Below are positions 1 through 6,785 of a DNA stretch of 64,000 nt, piece after piece (within the stretch, counting starts at the first letter, position 1; every line of letters begins with the position of its first letter). The notes below the pieces were generated by a model. It was not told the DNA's origin. It saw only the letters and a program-made list of their open reading frames with translations, and did not search any database. Origin of the DNA: Thalassobium sp. R2A62 (GTDB taxonomy: Bacteria > Pseudomonadota > Alphaproteobacteria > Rhodobacterales > Rhodobacteraceae); the NCBI RefSeq assembly GCF_000161835.1, contig NZ_GG697169.2, positions 231,832 through 295,831 of the forward strand, in the 5' to 3' direction. The translations under genes and the position numbers were made by a program.

Positions 1-100
1 ACCCATCGACATACCCTTGATCGCGTCCCTGTTGCTCACCTAGACGGAACCCTGCTTCGAAAGCTTGTTCGACTGTCTGGAGTTCTCCAGTCTCTTCGTG
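1..100 (-). pseudogene. Possible gene fragment cut by IS-A
   Basis: Read on the minus strand from position 100 to 1, one frame stays open through all 33 codons and is rich in Glu, Gln and Gly, as a coding sequence would be. It runs off the window edge on one side and meets the left end of IS-A at 101 on the other. I do not recognise the protein. It could equally be chance, since 33 codons is short. No other feature is visible in this stretch. Confidence 0.22.
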
Positions 101-148
101 TGAACCGCCCCTTGTTTGCCGGAGACCCAGAAGTAAGGATACTGGGTT

Positions 149-481
149 ATGGAAAAGAACAAATGTGGAAACAGATGTTCGCCAGAGGTACGCGAACGTG
201 CTGTACGGATGGTGTTTGAGCATCAGGGCGAATTTGACAGTCAGTCTGCAGTGATCAAATCGATCGCGCCTAAGATTGGTTGTGGGCCTGATACGCTTCG
301 GGCGTGGGTTCGACGAGCTGAGGCGGACAGCGGTCGACGTGATGGTGTGACGACGGCTGAACGTGACCGGATCAAAGCCCTGGAGCGCGAGAACCGCCAG
401 CTTCGGCAAGCCAATGAGATACTGAAGAAAGCATCAGCGTATTTCGCTCAGGCGGAGCTCGACCGCCCGTTTCGGAAGTGA
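149..481 (+). CDS. IS-A OrfA, IS3-family transposase DNA-binding subunit
   Basis: The 110-residue protein has an N-terminal helix-turn-helix of the IS3 OrfA type (about residues 10-65, with the characteristic [10 protein letters not shown] start) followed by a leucine-zipper-like coiled coil (about 75-100, [21 protein letters not shown]). OrfA binds the terminal repeats. Programmed -1 frameshifting normally joins it to OrfB to give the active transposase. The stop codon overlaps the GTG that opens OrfB (GTGA at 478-481), consistent with coupled expression. Confidence 0.9.
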   Translation: MEKNKCGNRCSPEVRERAVRMVFEHQGEFDSQSAVIKSIAPKIGCGPDTLRAWVRRAEADSGRRDGVTTAERDRIKALERENRQLRQANEILKKASAYFAQAELDRPFRK

Positions 482-1377
482 TCAGCTTTATCAAAGAACA
501 TCGTGATGTCTGCGGGGTCGAGCCGATTTGTCGCGTTTTGCAGATTGCCCCTTCGACGTTCTACGCGCATCTGGCCGTCGAGGATGATCCAGACAAAGCG
601 TCGGATCGCGCCAAACGTGATGCTGAATTGCGCGCTGAGATGAAGCGGATTTGGGACGATAACCAGTCTGTCTATGGTGCCCGTAAACTGTGGCATGCCA
701 TGCGCCGCGAAGGCTATGATTTGGCGCGCTGTACGGTTGAGCGGCTCATGCGTGACATCGGTATCGAAGGTGTCCGTCGCGGCAAGAAGGTCAAAACGAC
801 TTGGGCAGACAAGGCTTTGCCGTGCCCGATGGACCGAGTGAACAGGCAGTTCCGCGCAATAATGCCCAACCAACTCTGGGTGTCAGATTTTACCTACGTC
901 TCGACCTGGCAAGGGTTTGTCTATGTGGCATTCGTCATCGATACCTTCGCCAACAAGATCGTCGGTTGGAAGGCCTCCAGATCGCAGCAGACACAGTTTG
1001 TCTTGGACGCGCTTGAACAGGCCCTTTACGAAAGACGGCCTTCAGAGAGCCTGATCCATCACAGCGATCGGGGCAGCCAGTATCTGTCGATCAAATATAC
1101 CGAACGCCTCGCTGATGCGGGCTTGGAGCCGTCTGTTGGAACAGTCGGTGACAGCTATGATAACGCGCTGGCCGAGACGATGTTTGGCCTGTTCAAAGCC
1201 GAAGTCATCCACAGATTGGGGCCATGGAAATCCGCTGACGCGGTCGAGTGGGAAACGCTCAATTGGGTCGACTGGTTCAACAATCGCCGACTGCTCGAAC
1301 CCATCGGATACATCACACCAACTGAGGCAGAGGAGGCCTTCTATGCAAACATGAACACACTCGATAAAGTCGCTTGA
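478..1377 (+). CDS. IS-A OrfB, IS3-family DDE transposase
   Basis: The 299-residue frame carries an HTH_21-like N-terminal domain (about 1-90) and an rve integrase core. The DDE residues are visible as the Asp in WVSDFTYV, the Asp in HHSDRGSQY and the Glu in [10 protein letters not shown]. Full length for the family and free of internal stops. The annotated GTG start overlaps orfA; in the cell the catalytic protein is probably the OrfAB frameshift product. The minus-strand frame over 448-873 is a shadow. Confidence 0.92.
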   Translation: MISFIKEHRDVCGVEPICRVLQIAPSTFYAHLAVEDDPDKASDRAKRDAELRAEMKRIWDDNQSVYGARKLWHAMRREGYDLARCTVERLMRDIGIEGVRRGKKVKTTWADKALPCPMDRVNRQFRAIMPNQLWVSDFTYVSTWQGFVYVAFVIDTFANKIVGWKASRSQQTQFVLDALEQALYERRPSESLIHHSDRGSQYLSIKYTERLADAGLEPSVGTVGDSYDNALAETMFGLFKAEVIHRLGPWKSADAVEWETLNWVDWFNNRRLLEPIGYITPTEAEEAFYANMNTLDKVA

Positions 1378-1416
1378 GAAGAACTAAACAGTCTCCGGTA
1401 AAACCGGGGCGGTTCA

Positions 1417-1473
1417 ACCAACGGCCAATCATGCACTAACTTTCAACATGGACCACTCAAGTGGGGCTGCTCA
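1417..1473 (+). mobile_element. Right-end remnant of IS-B
   Basis: This 57-bp stretch matches, with only a couple of differences, the last 50 or so bases of the complete IS-B copy that ends at 6463, including the terminal GGCTGCTCA. Everything upstream of the IS-A insertion point is missing from this copy. The remnant marks the left border of the AT-rich cargo that begins at 1474. Confidence 0.85.
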
Positions 1474-1713
1474 CTGCGGCGTGTCCTAGATCAAGCCACC
1501 CATCAGGTCACCAATTACACTGTCAATCACGAAATTAAGAATGAGAGAAATACCCATACAGGTAAGGTGACTGGGAATATTAAAGGATATGAAGAACCTG
1601 TAGTTGTTGCATACCACACGCCTATCCGTATTGATCCAACCAGTCAGTATCTTGATCGACAGGCTAAGTTCGCTAAGTGGCTAGGCCTGACAGAGTATAA
1701 GCTGAGTGAGTAG
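1474..1713 (+). pseudogene. 5'-truncated gene fragment, possibly phage-derived
   Basis: A frame with no start codon runs from the IS-B end at 1474 to a TAG at 1711 and encodes about 79 residues. The composition (many Asn, Lys, Thr and Tyr) and low GC set it apart from the rest of the window. The C-terminus reads like small structural or packaging-associated proteins of marine phages, but I cannot name a family. The IS-B end has removed its start. The following 1714-1814 contains only the short leader of the next gene. Confidence 0.4.
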
Positions 1714-1814
1714 GCTAGTAAATGTGAGAACTTAGGGCTGTCTCCTATGCCTCTCCCATTACTAGAGGAAATAGAAAGATTAAGCAGATTTCAGATCAAA
1801 CACGCAAAACGACA

Positions 1815-2681
1815 TTGGGGGTTACCCTAGCGATAATTGGTGCGTTGCTGTTAACGCCCGATACGTTGCTGATGCGTCTTTCTCAGTTGGATGGTTGGAA
1901 TATGCTTATCTGGCGTGGAAGCCTAAGTGGCGTAGCTTACTTGATCATTTGGGCGATGCTTGACGGCTGGAAGAGTTTGTCAAAAATTACAACGCTTAGT
2001 TTTAGCATTCTTCTGTGCTGCCAGCTACTCAACGTCTTATTTTTTAGCTTAGCGATTGCACTGGCTCCAGTTGTGATAGTTCTATTGGGCGTGGCTACAG
2101 TCCCAGTTTTTGCAGCACTTTTATCAAGGTTCATCCTAAACGAGCCGCTGTCTAAATTAACGCTCGTAACTGCTTTTGTGGTGCTTGCTGGATTGTCGAT
2201 TTCCCTTCTAGGACATGACGTCGATGGGGCCACCATAAATGAAACGAGCGTCATTGGCTTGCTGCTGGGCTTAGGGGTAGCTTTTGCGCTAGCCATGAAT
2301 TTCACCATGATACGAAAAGATCAGGACGCACCATTCGTATTAGCAATGGCTTTGGGGGCTATGTGCGCAGCCTGTGTGGGTTACGTGTGCGCCAACAATT
2401 TACAGTGGCTTCCTCCCATAAATATGCTGTCCATTGGATTGACTGGCATTTGCATTTTACCGCTGTCATTCATTGCGCTGTCGTATGCTGCACGAAATGT
2501 AAAATCTTCAACGGTTAGTCTGATCATGCTGTCAGAGACTGTATTAGGTCCGCTTTGGGTTTGGTGGGGAGTAGGTGAAAGCCCAAATAGGATGATGGTG
2601 ATTGGTGGTACAGTAGTGCTTGCCGCCATAGCAACTTATATTGTGCTTGAACGCAGGAATGGCGCTCTTGAGTCTGCTTAA
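1815..2681 (+). CDS. EamA/DMT-family exporter
   Basis: The 288-residue hydrophobic protein has about ten predicted membrane segments arranged as two EamA repeats, the pattern of drug/metabolite transporters of the inner membrane. The substrate cannot be read from sequence. The start is uncertain: the first usable codon is a TTG at 1815 with no clear ribosome-binding site. The same frame stays open upstream to about 1740 without an ATG, so the true N-terminus may have used a rarer start or been lost. Base composition is AT-rich like its neighbours within the IS-B-bounded cargo. The stop at 2679-2681 abuts a truncated HIT gene. Confidence 0.8.
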   Translation: MGVTLAIIGALLLTPDTLLMRLSQLDGWNMLIWRGSLSGVAYLIIWAMLDGWKSLSKITTLSFSILLCCQLLNVLFFSLAIALAPVVIVLLGVATVPVFAALLSRFILNEPLSKLTLVTAFVVLAGLSISLLGHDVDGATINETSVIGLLLGLGVAFALAMNFTMIRKDQDAPFVLAMALGAMCAACVGYVCANNLQWLPPINMLSIGLTGICILPLSFIALSYAARNVKSSTVSLIMLSETVLGPLWVWWGVGESPNRMMVIGGTVVLAAIATYIVLERRNGALESA

Positions 2682-2683
2682 CT

Positions 2684-2929
2684 GACTACTCCGACCTGCA
2701 TCAGCCTGAACGTAATGCTATTGAGGCAATGCTACATGAGCAGCGACATTCGATCCTTGAACAAGATGACACCATCACAGGCTTCAATGTCGGTATCAAT
2801 GCAGGAGCCTCAGCAGGTCAAACTGTGTTTCATATACACGTACACTTGATCCCAAGACGTGTTGGTGAGGTCGTTGATCCCAGAGGCGGGGTGCGTGGGG
2901 TTATCCCAAATGAGCAAAGTTATCAGTAA
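2684..2929 (+). pseudogene. HIT-family protein, 5'-truncated remnant
   Basis: The frame encodes the C-terminal ~80 residues of a histidine-triad nucleotide-binding protein, including the diagnostic HIHVHLIPRR motif at about 2830-2860. The first half of the HIT fold is absent; the frame simply continues back into the end of the DMT gene. A deletion has therefore fused the two. HIT proteins hydrolyse adenosine-nucleotide adducts, but this fragment is unlikely to fold. An ATG at 2729 would give only 66 residues. Confidence 0.72.
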
Positions 2930-2981
2930 CTTTTTGTCGGAGCTGCGAGTGAGTATACATTCTATACACTCACCCAATAGC

Positions 2982-4817
2982 TTAAATTGCTTCACCCATT
3001 GCAATAAGGTCCTTAGAAAATTGCTGTGGATCCGATGGCATTTCACCATCCAAGACCCTTGCTTGCTCGAAAAGAACCCTGCTTAAAGATTTTTGCAAAT
3101 TAGCTGTTAGGCTTGGCAGCTTTTGAATTAATGCGTGGTCACAATTGACCTCCAATAATTTTTTACTTCCCTCAAAATCTGAATTTTGTGCCTTGAGAAT
3201 GCGTTCAAGGTTGTAGTCTAGGCCGCCTTCACCAGCAACTAGTCGTACTGGGCTCTCCACCAGCGAAGACGTTGATATGACGTCCTCAACAAGTTCGCCA
3301 AGGCAATCTTTAATTAGTGCCAATACAACATTGGTTTCTTCACTATCTGCTTTTGGCTCAATTGTGTCATCAGACAATTCTGCAAGATCATATTTATCAC
3401 GTGAAATGGAGAGGAAGGATTTCTCTTTGTAAGAACCCATTTGTGACATCCAAAAAGCGTCAATATGATCGGTCATCAGTAAGACATCCAAATTCTTTGC
3501 CTTGAAACCTTCTAGGTGGGGACTGGATTTGGCTTGCTTCAAGCTATCGGCAGTCAAATAAAAGAGCCTATCTTGTCTCTCAGACATCTCTTCGACGTAG
3601 GTATCTAGGCTAATCAATTTATCATGCTTGAAGGAGTACACTCGAGTAATCTCAGCAATCTTTTCTCTATACTCAAAATCTTCATATAGGCCTTCCTTAA
3701 GGACCTTACCAAATTGATCCCAAAAGGCATCATATTCTAAGTCATCTTTTTTGAGCTTTTTCTTTAACTGAGATAGAATCCTTTTAGTCACAGACCTCGA
3801 GATTTTTTTGATCACAGGACTATCTTGAACCATCTCTCTACTGACGTTCAAATCTAGACTTGTTGTATCAAGAATACCCTTAACAAATCGGAGCCATGTA
3901 GGAACAACGCCTGCTACGTCACTGCTTATAAATACACGATTGATATACAAGCTTACCTTCGTCTTTCGTTCAGGCTCAAATAAGTCAAAAGGAGCCGTTT
4001 TGGGTACAAAAAGGAGATTTGTGAAGTCAATCGAACCTTCTGTTTTATTGTGTAACGTAATGTAGGGGTCATCGAAGAACCCAAGACTGCTCTTATAGAA
4101 ATCAGTATATTCCTCAGTCGTAATTTCAGATGGCAATTTGCTCCATAAAGCCTGTGCGCTGTTAGCTTGCTCTCTTTCCACATCCTTGGATTGGACAAAA
4201 ATTGGAACCGAAATGTGATCCGAATACTTTCTAATAAGACTTTTAATCTTGCTTAAATCAGCATACTTCTTCGCATCCTTGCGAAGAAACAGTTTGATCG
4301 ATGTTCCTACTTCATGCTCTTCCTCAACCTTAGAAAGCGTGTAGCCTGATTGCCCATCACTTTCCCAACTGCTTGTGTCCGCTTCACCTGCTTTTCTAGT
4401 TGTTACAGATACTTTTTCTGCGACAATGAAGGCAGAATAGAAACCAACGCCAAACTTACCAATTAGAGTTTTGGCGGCATCCTTGTTGTCAGATGCTTCC
4501 TCTATACTGTTTAAAAAAGATGAGGTGCCTGAACGAGCAATAGTACCCAGCGTTTCAGTCAGATCATCTGCGCTCAACCCGATACCAGTGTCAGTAATCT
4601 TGATCGTCTTAGCCTTCTCATCGACCTCGACGAAAATCTCGTCATCGGAGGAGTTTAGCAACTTTGGCTGTGACAGCCCCATAAACTTACGTTTGTGTAT
4701 AGCATCAGACGCATTAGAAAGAAGTTCCCGAAGGAAAATATCACTATCCGAATACAAAGAATTGATTACAATGTTGAGAATCTTGCCTGTATCGGCTTCG
4801 AACTTATGAGTTTGCAC
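2982..4817 (-). CDS. htpG: Hsp90-family chaperone HtpG
   Basis: The 611-residue protein is close to the usual bacterial length. The N-terminal GHKL ATPase domain (about 1-210) shows the helix with ELLSNASDAIHK, the DTGIGL nucleotide-binding loop, the lid segment GTIARSGTSSF and the GKFGVGFYSAFIVA glycine motif. The middle and C-terminal dimerisation domains follow without interruption. Translation appears to start at a GTG (4815-4817), since no ATG lies near the conserved QTHKFEADTGK start. HtpG is a cytosolic ATP-dependent chaperone. The gene is AT-rich and sits alone between IS-B borders, so it was probably acquired horizontally; a second chromosomal copy may exist elsewhere. Confidence 0.95.
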   Translation of the reverse strand: MQTHKFEADTGKILNIVINSLYSDSDIFLRELLSNASDAIHKRKFMGLSQPKLLNSSDDEIFVEVDEKAKTIKITDTGIGLSADDLTETLGTIARSGTSSFLNSIEEASDNKDAAKTLIGKFGVGFYSAFIVAEKVSVTTRKAGEADTSSWESDGQSGYTLSKVEEEHEVGTSIKLFLRKDAKKYADLSKIKSLIRKYSDHISVPIFVQSKDVEREQANSAQALWSKLPSEITTEEYTDFYKSSLGFFDDPYITLHNKTEGSIDFTNLLFVPKTAPFDLFEPERKTKVSLYINRVFISSDVAGVVPTWLRFVKGILDTTSLDLNVSREMVQDSPVIKKISRSVTKRILSQLKKKLKKDDLEYDAFWDQFGKVLKEGLYEDFEYREKIAEITRVYSFKHDKLISLDTYVEEMSERQDRLFYLTADSLKQAKSSPHLEGFKAKNLDVLLMTDHIDAFWMSQMGSYKEKSFLSISRDKYDLAELSDDTIEPKADSEETNVVLALIKDCLGELVEDVISTSSLVESPVRLVAGEGGLDYNLERILKAQNSDFEGSKKLLEVNCDHALIQKLPSLTANLQKSLSRVLFEQARVLDGEMPSDPQQFSKDLIAMGEAI

Positions 4818-4883
4818 AGTTTTACCTATCTTTGTTGGTTCGTGCGGTAGTTAATACGTCTAACAAGTAAATCAACAACCGAT

Positions 4884-5003
4884 TGAGCCTCCCCCTTTGA
4901 AGTGGTCCGCCCCTATAGTTAGGAAAGCGGAGGACCAACGATGGCCATTAAGAGACCCAAGCCCGAAGAGATAGTCGTGAAGTTACGGCAGGTTGAAGTC
5001 CTG
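4884..5003 (+). mobile_element. Left-end fragment of IS-B (second copy)
   Basis: This segment repeats almost exactly the first 120 bp of the complete IS-B at 5169, starting TGAGCCTCCCCC. It includes the orfA start ATGGCCATTAAGAG at 4941. Identity stops at about 5003, where IS-C sequence begins. It forms the right border of the htpG cargo and lies in the same orientation as the right-end remnant at 1417-1473. Confidence 0.85.
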
Positions 5004-5168
5004 TTGGGGCGGTAATCCCCCCTAAAATTAGTGGTGTTCACGAGTAGGATTTTTTCGGCAAGATATCTGAGGAGATTTACGATGAAGAACGGACGATATA
5101 GCGACGCGCAGATCATGGGCATTTTGAAACAGGCGGAGGACGGTGTGCCGGTTTCCGAACTGTGCCGC
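5004..5168 (+). mobile_element. Left-end fragment of a third IS3-family element (IS-C)
   Basis: The sequence opens with a TTGGGGCGGTAATCCCCCC-type terminal repeat. After a ribosome-binding site (GAGGAG, 5069-5074) it carries the first 29 codons of a different IS3 OrfA (start at 5082, MKNGRYSDAQIMGILKQAED). The frame ends at 5168 exactly where the full IS-B begins, and the IS-B end supplies an immediate TGA. The rest of IS-C is not found on the other side of IS-B. Confidence 0.7.
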
Positions 5169-5225
5169 TGAGCCTCCCCCTTTGAAGTGGTCCGCCCCTA
5201 TCGTTAGGAAAGCGGAGGACCAACG

Positions 5226-5540
5226 ATGGCCATTAAGAGACCAAAGCCCGAAGAGATAGTCGTGAAGTTACGGCAGGTTGAAGTTCTGATGGGACAAGGC
5301 ATGCCCCGGATTGATGCAATCAGACAGATCGGTGTGACTGAACAAACCTATTATCGCTGGAAGAAGAAACGAGACCTTTTCGCCATTGGTTCGAGAATAA
5401 CGGTCGAGTGCGGAATGGGCACAGAACAACTGAAGGAACTGAAGCGGCTACAAAAAGAGAATGATCGTCTTCGGCGTGCAGTATCCGACCTGACATTGGA
5501 CAAGCTGATTTTGAGGGAGGCCGCATCGGGAAACTTCTGA
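5226..5540 (+). CDS. IS-B OrfA
   Basis: The 104-residue protein begins MAIKRPKPEEIVVKLRQVEV, a typical IS407-type OrfA. It has a helix-turn-helix (about 8-50, ending in the YYRWKK signature) and a C-terminal coiled coil (KELKRLQKENDRLRRAV). A GGAGG at 5214-5218 precedes the ATG. The frame is intact, but its OrfB partner is broken. Confidence 0.87.
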   Translation: MAIKRPKPEEIVVKLRQVEVLMGQGMPRIDAIRQIGVTEQTYYRWKKKRDLFAIGSRITVECGMGTEQLKELKRLQKENDRLRRAVSDLTLDKLILREAASGNF

Positions 5541-6429
5541 GCCCCTCGCGTCGGCGGGCCTGCATCGACCATGTTCGCAGTCAGTTCAAAGTTTCAGAGC
5601 GACGGGTTTGTCGCGTTCTGGGCCAGCACCGATCCACACAACGTCGATTGCCACATGGGCGTGCTGACGAAGAACGCTTGGTCGCGGATATGATTGAGCT
5701 GACACGCCAATACGGTCGATATGGCTATCGTCGGGTTGCAGCCCTGCTGAGAGACGCAGGCTGGCAAGTGAATGACAAACGTGTGGAACGTCTGTGGCGG
5801 CGTGAGGGGCTTAAAGTGCCCATGAAACAACCGAAGAAAGGGCGGCTCTGGCTCAATGATGGGTCGTGCGTCCGGCTGCGCCCCGAGTATCGCAATCATG
5901 TCTGGTCTTATGCACTGTCTGACAGGCGATTGCGTAGCAATCTGCTGAGAAGGACTTCGTTCATCACCGAACTGACGATGGCAGGGCGTTCCGGACATTG
6001 AACATCTTGGACGAACACAGCCGGGAATGTCTGGCGATCCGGGTCAAACGGAAGTTGAACTCGACGGAGGTCATCGACGCTCTTACAGACCTGTTCATCC
6101 TGCGAGGGGTTCCTGCCCACATCCGTTCAGATAACGGTCCCGAGTTCATCGCTGAGGCTGTCAGGGACTGGATCAACGCTGTTGGAGCCAAGACCGCATA
6201 TATCAAACCCGGATCGCCCTGGGAGAACGGATACTGCGAGAGTTTCAACGGATGAATGAGGGATGAATTGCTGAACGGCGAAATCTTCTACTCGCTGCGT
6301 GAGGCCAAAATCATTATCGAAAGATGGAGGAACCATTACAACACCAAGCGACCACACAGTGCATTGGGCTACCGCCCACCAGCGCCAGAAGCCATCGTAC
6401 CGATGGACCAAAGGCCAATCATGCACTAA
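5540..6429 (+). pseudogene. IS-B OrfB transposase, disrupted by an insert and a nonsense codon
   Basis: The -1 frame from about 5540 encodes the OrfB N-terminus (RRRACIDHVRS onward) up to NHVWSY at 5911. There a 41-bp insert (5912-5952) shifts the frame. Removing it restores the family sequence DFV...RTDDGRAFRTLNILDEHSRECL. The second half contains the RSDNGPEF (Asp) and WENGYCESFN (Glu) parts of the DDE core. A TGA at 6253-6255 then interrupts the frame before MRDELLNGEIFYS, probably from a single base change of an Arg codon. The natural stop is TAA at 6427-6429. Confidence 0.88.
5912..5952 (+). repeat. 41-bp palindrome-bearing insert in the transposase gene
   Basis: Comparison with the expected IS407-type OrfB reading shows 41 extra bases between the Tyr codon ending at 5911 and the GAC codon at 5953. 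The insert contains a perfect 6-bp inverted repeat around a 3-base loop, GATTGC-GTA-GCAATC (5928-5942). No obvious target duplication is seen. It resembles a small REP-like or MITE-like element. By eye I found no second copy in this window. Confidence 0.6.
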
Positions 6430-6481
6430 CTTTCAACATGGACCACTCAAGTGCGGCTGCTCAAGAAGAGGGAGCCAAAAG

Positions 6482-6661
6482 ATGTCCAAGACTGCCTTTG
6501 GCGTGTTTCGTTTCATGCGCCATCAACTTATCTGCTTTCAAACACAAGAACGGGTTAAATGCGCGGGCTTTGTTCATTCAAAAGATATCCAGCAGAATAT
6601 CAATCACGCCACCCGCTGCATATGCTGCAACATGACCTACAAGGCATATCCTGAACCATAG
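6482..6661 (+). CDS. Small hypothetical protein (59 aa), doubtful
   Basis: An ATG at 6482, preceded by a purine-rich AGAGGGAGCC, opens a 59-codon frame just outside the right end of IS-B. The product has several Cys residues (including CICC) and no family I recognise. It may be a fragment or chance reading in the disturbed IS border. The rest of 6464-6785 holds only the hairpin at 6743-6779. Confidence 0.2.
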   Translation: MSKTAFGVFRFMRHQLICFQTQERVKCAGFVHSKDIQQNINHATRCICCNMTYKAYPEP

Positions 6662-6742
6662 CTGGCTGCCACTCTGCCCGAGGTGGAAACGGTAGGAAGC
6701 AGCCCTTTGCTACATTCTGCCCCGATGTCTGCTTTGCGGACG

Positions 6743-6779
6743 AAGCCGACACTCGGTCTCTTAAATTGAATGTCGGCTT
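6743..6779 (-). terminator. Hairpin downstream of the RND operon
   Basis: Perfect 9-bp arms AAGCCGACA (6743-6751) and TGTCGGCTT (6771-6779) flank a 19-base loop just after the stop of the efflux permease. There is no clear T-run on the minus strand, so intrinsic termination is only suggested by its position. Confidence 0.35.
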
Positions 6780-6785
6780 GAAAGC

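Larger units (their letters stand above)
101..1416 (+). mobile_element. IS3-family insertion sequence (IS-A), intact
   Basis: The element is 1316 bp and bounded by imperfect terminal inverted repeats of about 27 bp: the left end begins TGAACCGCCCC at 101 and the right end finishes GGGGCGGTTCA at 1416. Between them lie two overlapping frames, orfA and orfB, the usual IS3-family layout. The flanks do not share a target duplication. The left flank is unrelated sequence, while the right flank is the 3' end of another IS (IS-B). IS-A therefore probably landed inside IS-B and the left side was later lost or exchanged. Both frames are open, so the copy may be active. Confidence 0.88.
5169..6463 (+). 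mobile_element. IS3-family insertion sequence (IS-B), full-length but inactivated
   Basis: The element is 1295 bp with related ends: TGAGCCTCCCCCTTTGAAG at 5169, and at 6463 a right end whose reverse complement starts TGAGCAGCCGCACTTGA. It encodes an IS407-like OrfA/OrfB pair. The left flank is IS-C and the right flank (AGAAGAGG) is unrelated, with no target duplication, so the junctions have been rearranged. OrfB carries two independent lesions, so this copy cannot make its own transposase. Confidence 0.87.

Noticed and set aside
448..873. Long minus-strand frame over the IS-A transposase
   Set aside because: It lies opposite the conserved orfB core, has no family resemblance and no ribosome-binding site.
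101..1416. Target-site duplication for IS-A
   Set aside because: The bases just outside the ends (GTG left, ACC right) differ, so no duplication can be claimed.
6299..6661. 120-codon plus-strand frame crossing the IS-B right end
   Set aside because: It runs through the orfB 3' region in a wrong frame; only the 59-codon ATG part outside the IS was kept, at low confidence.
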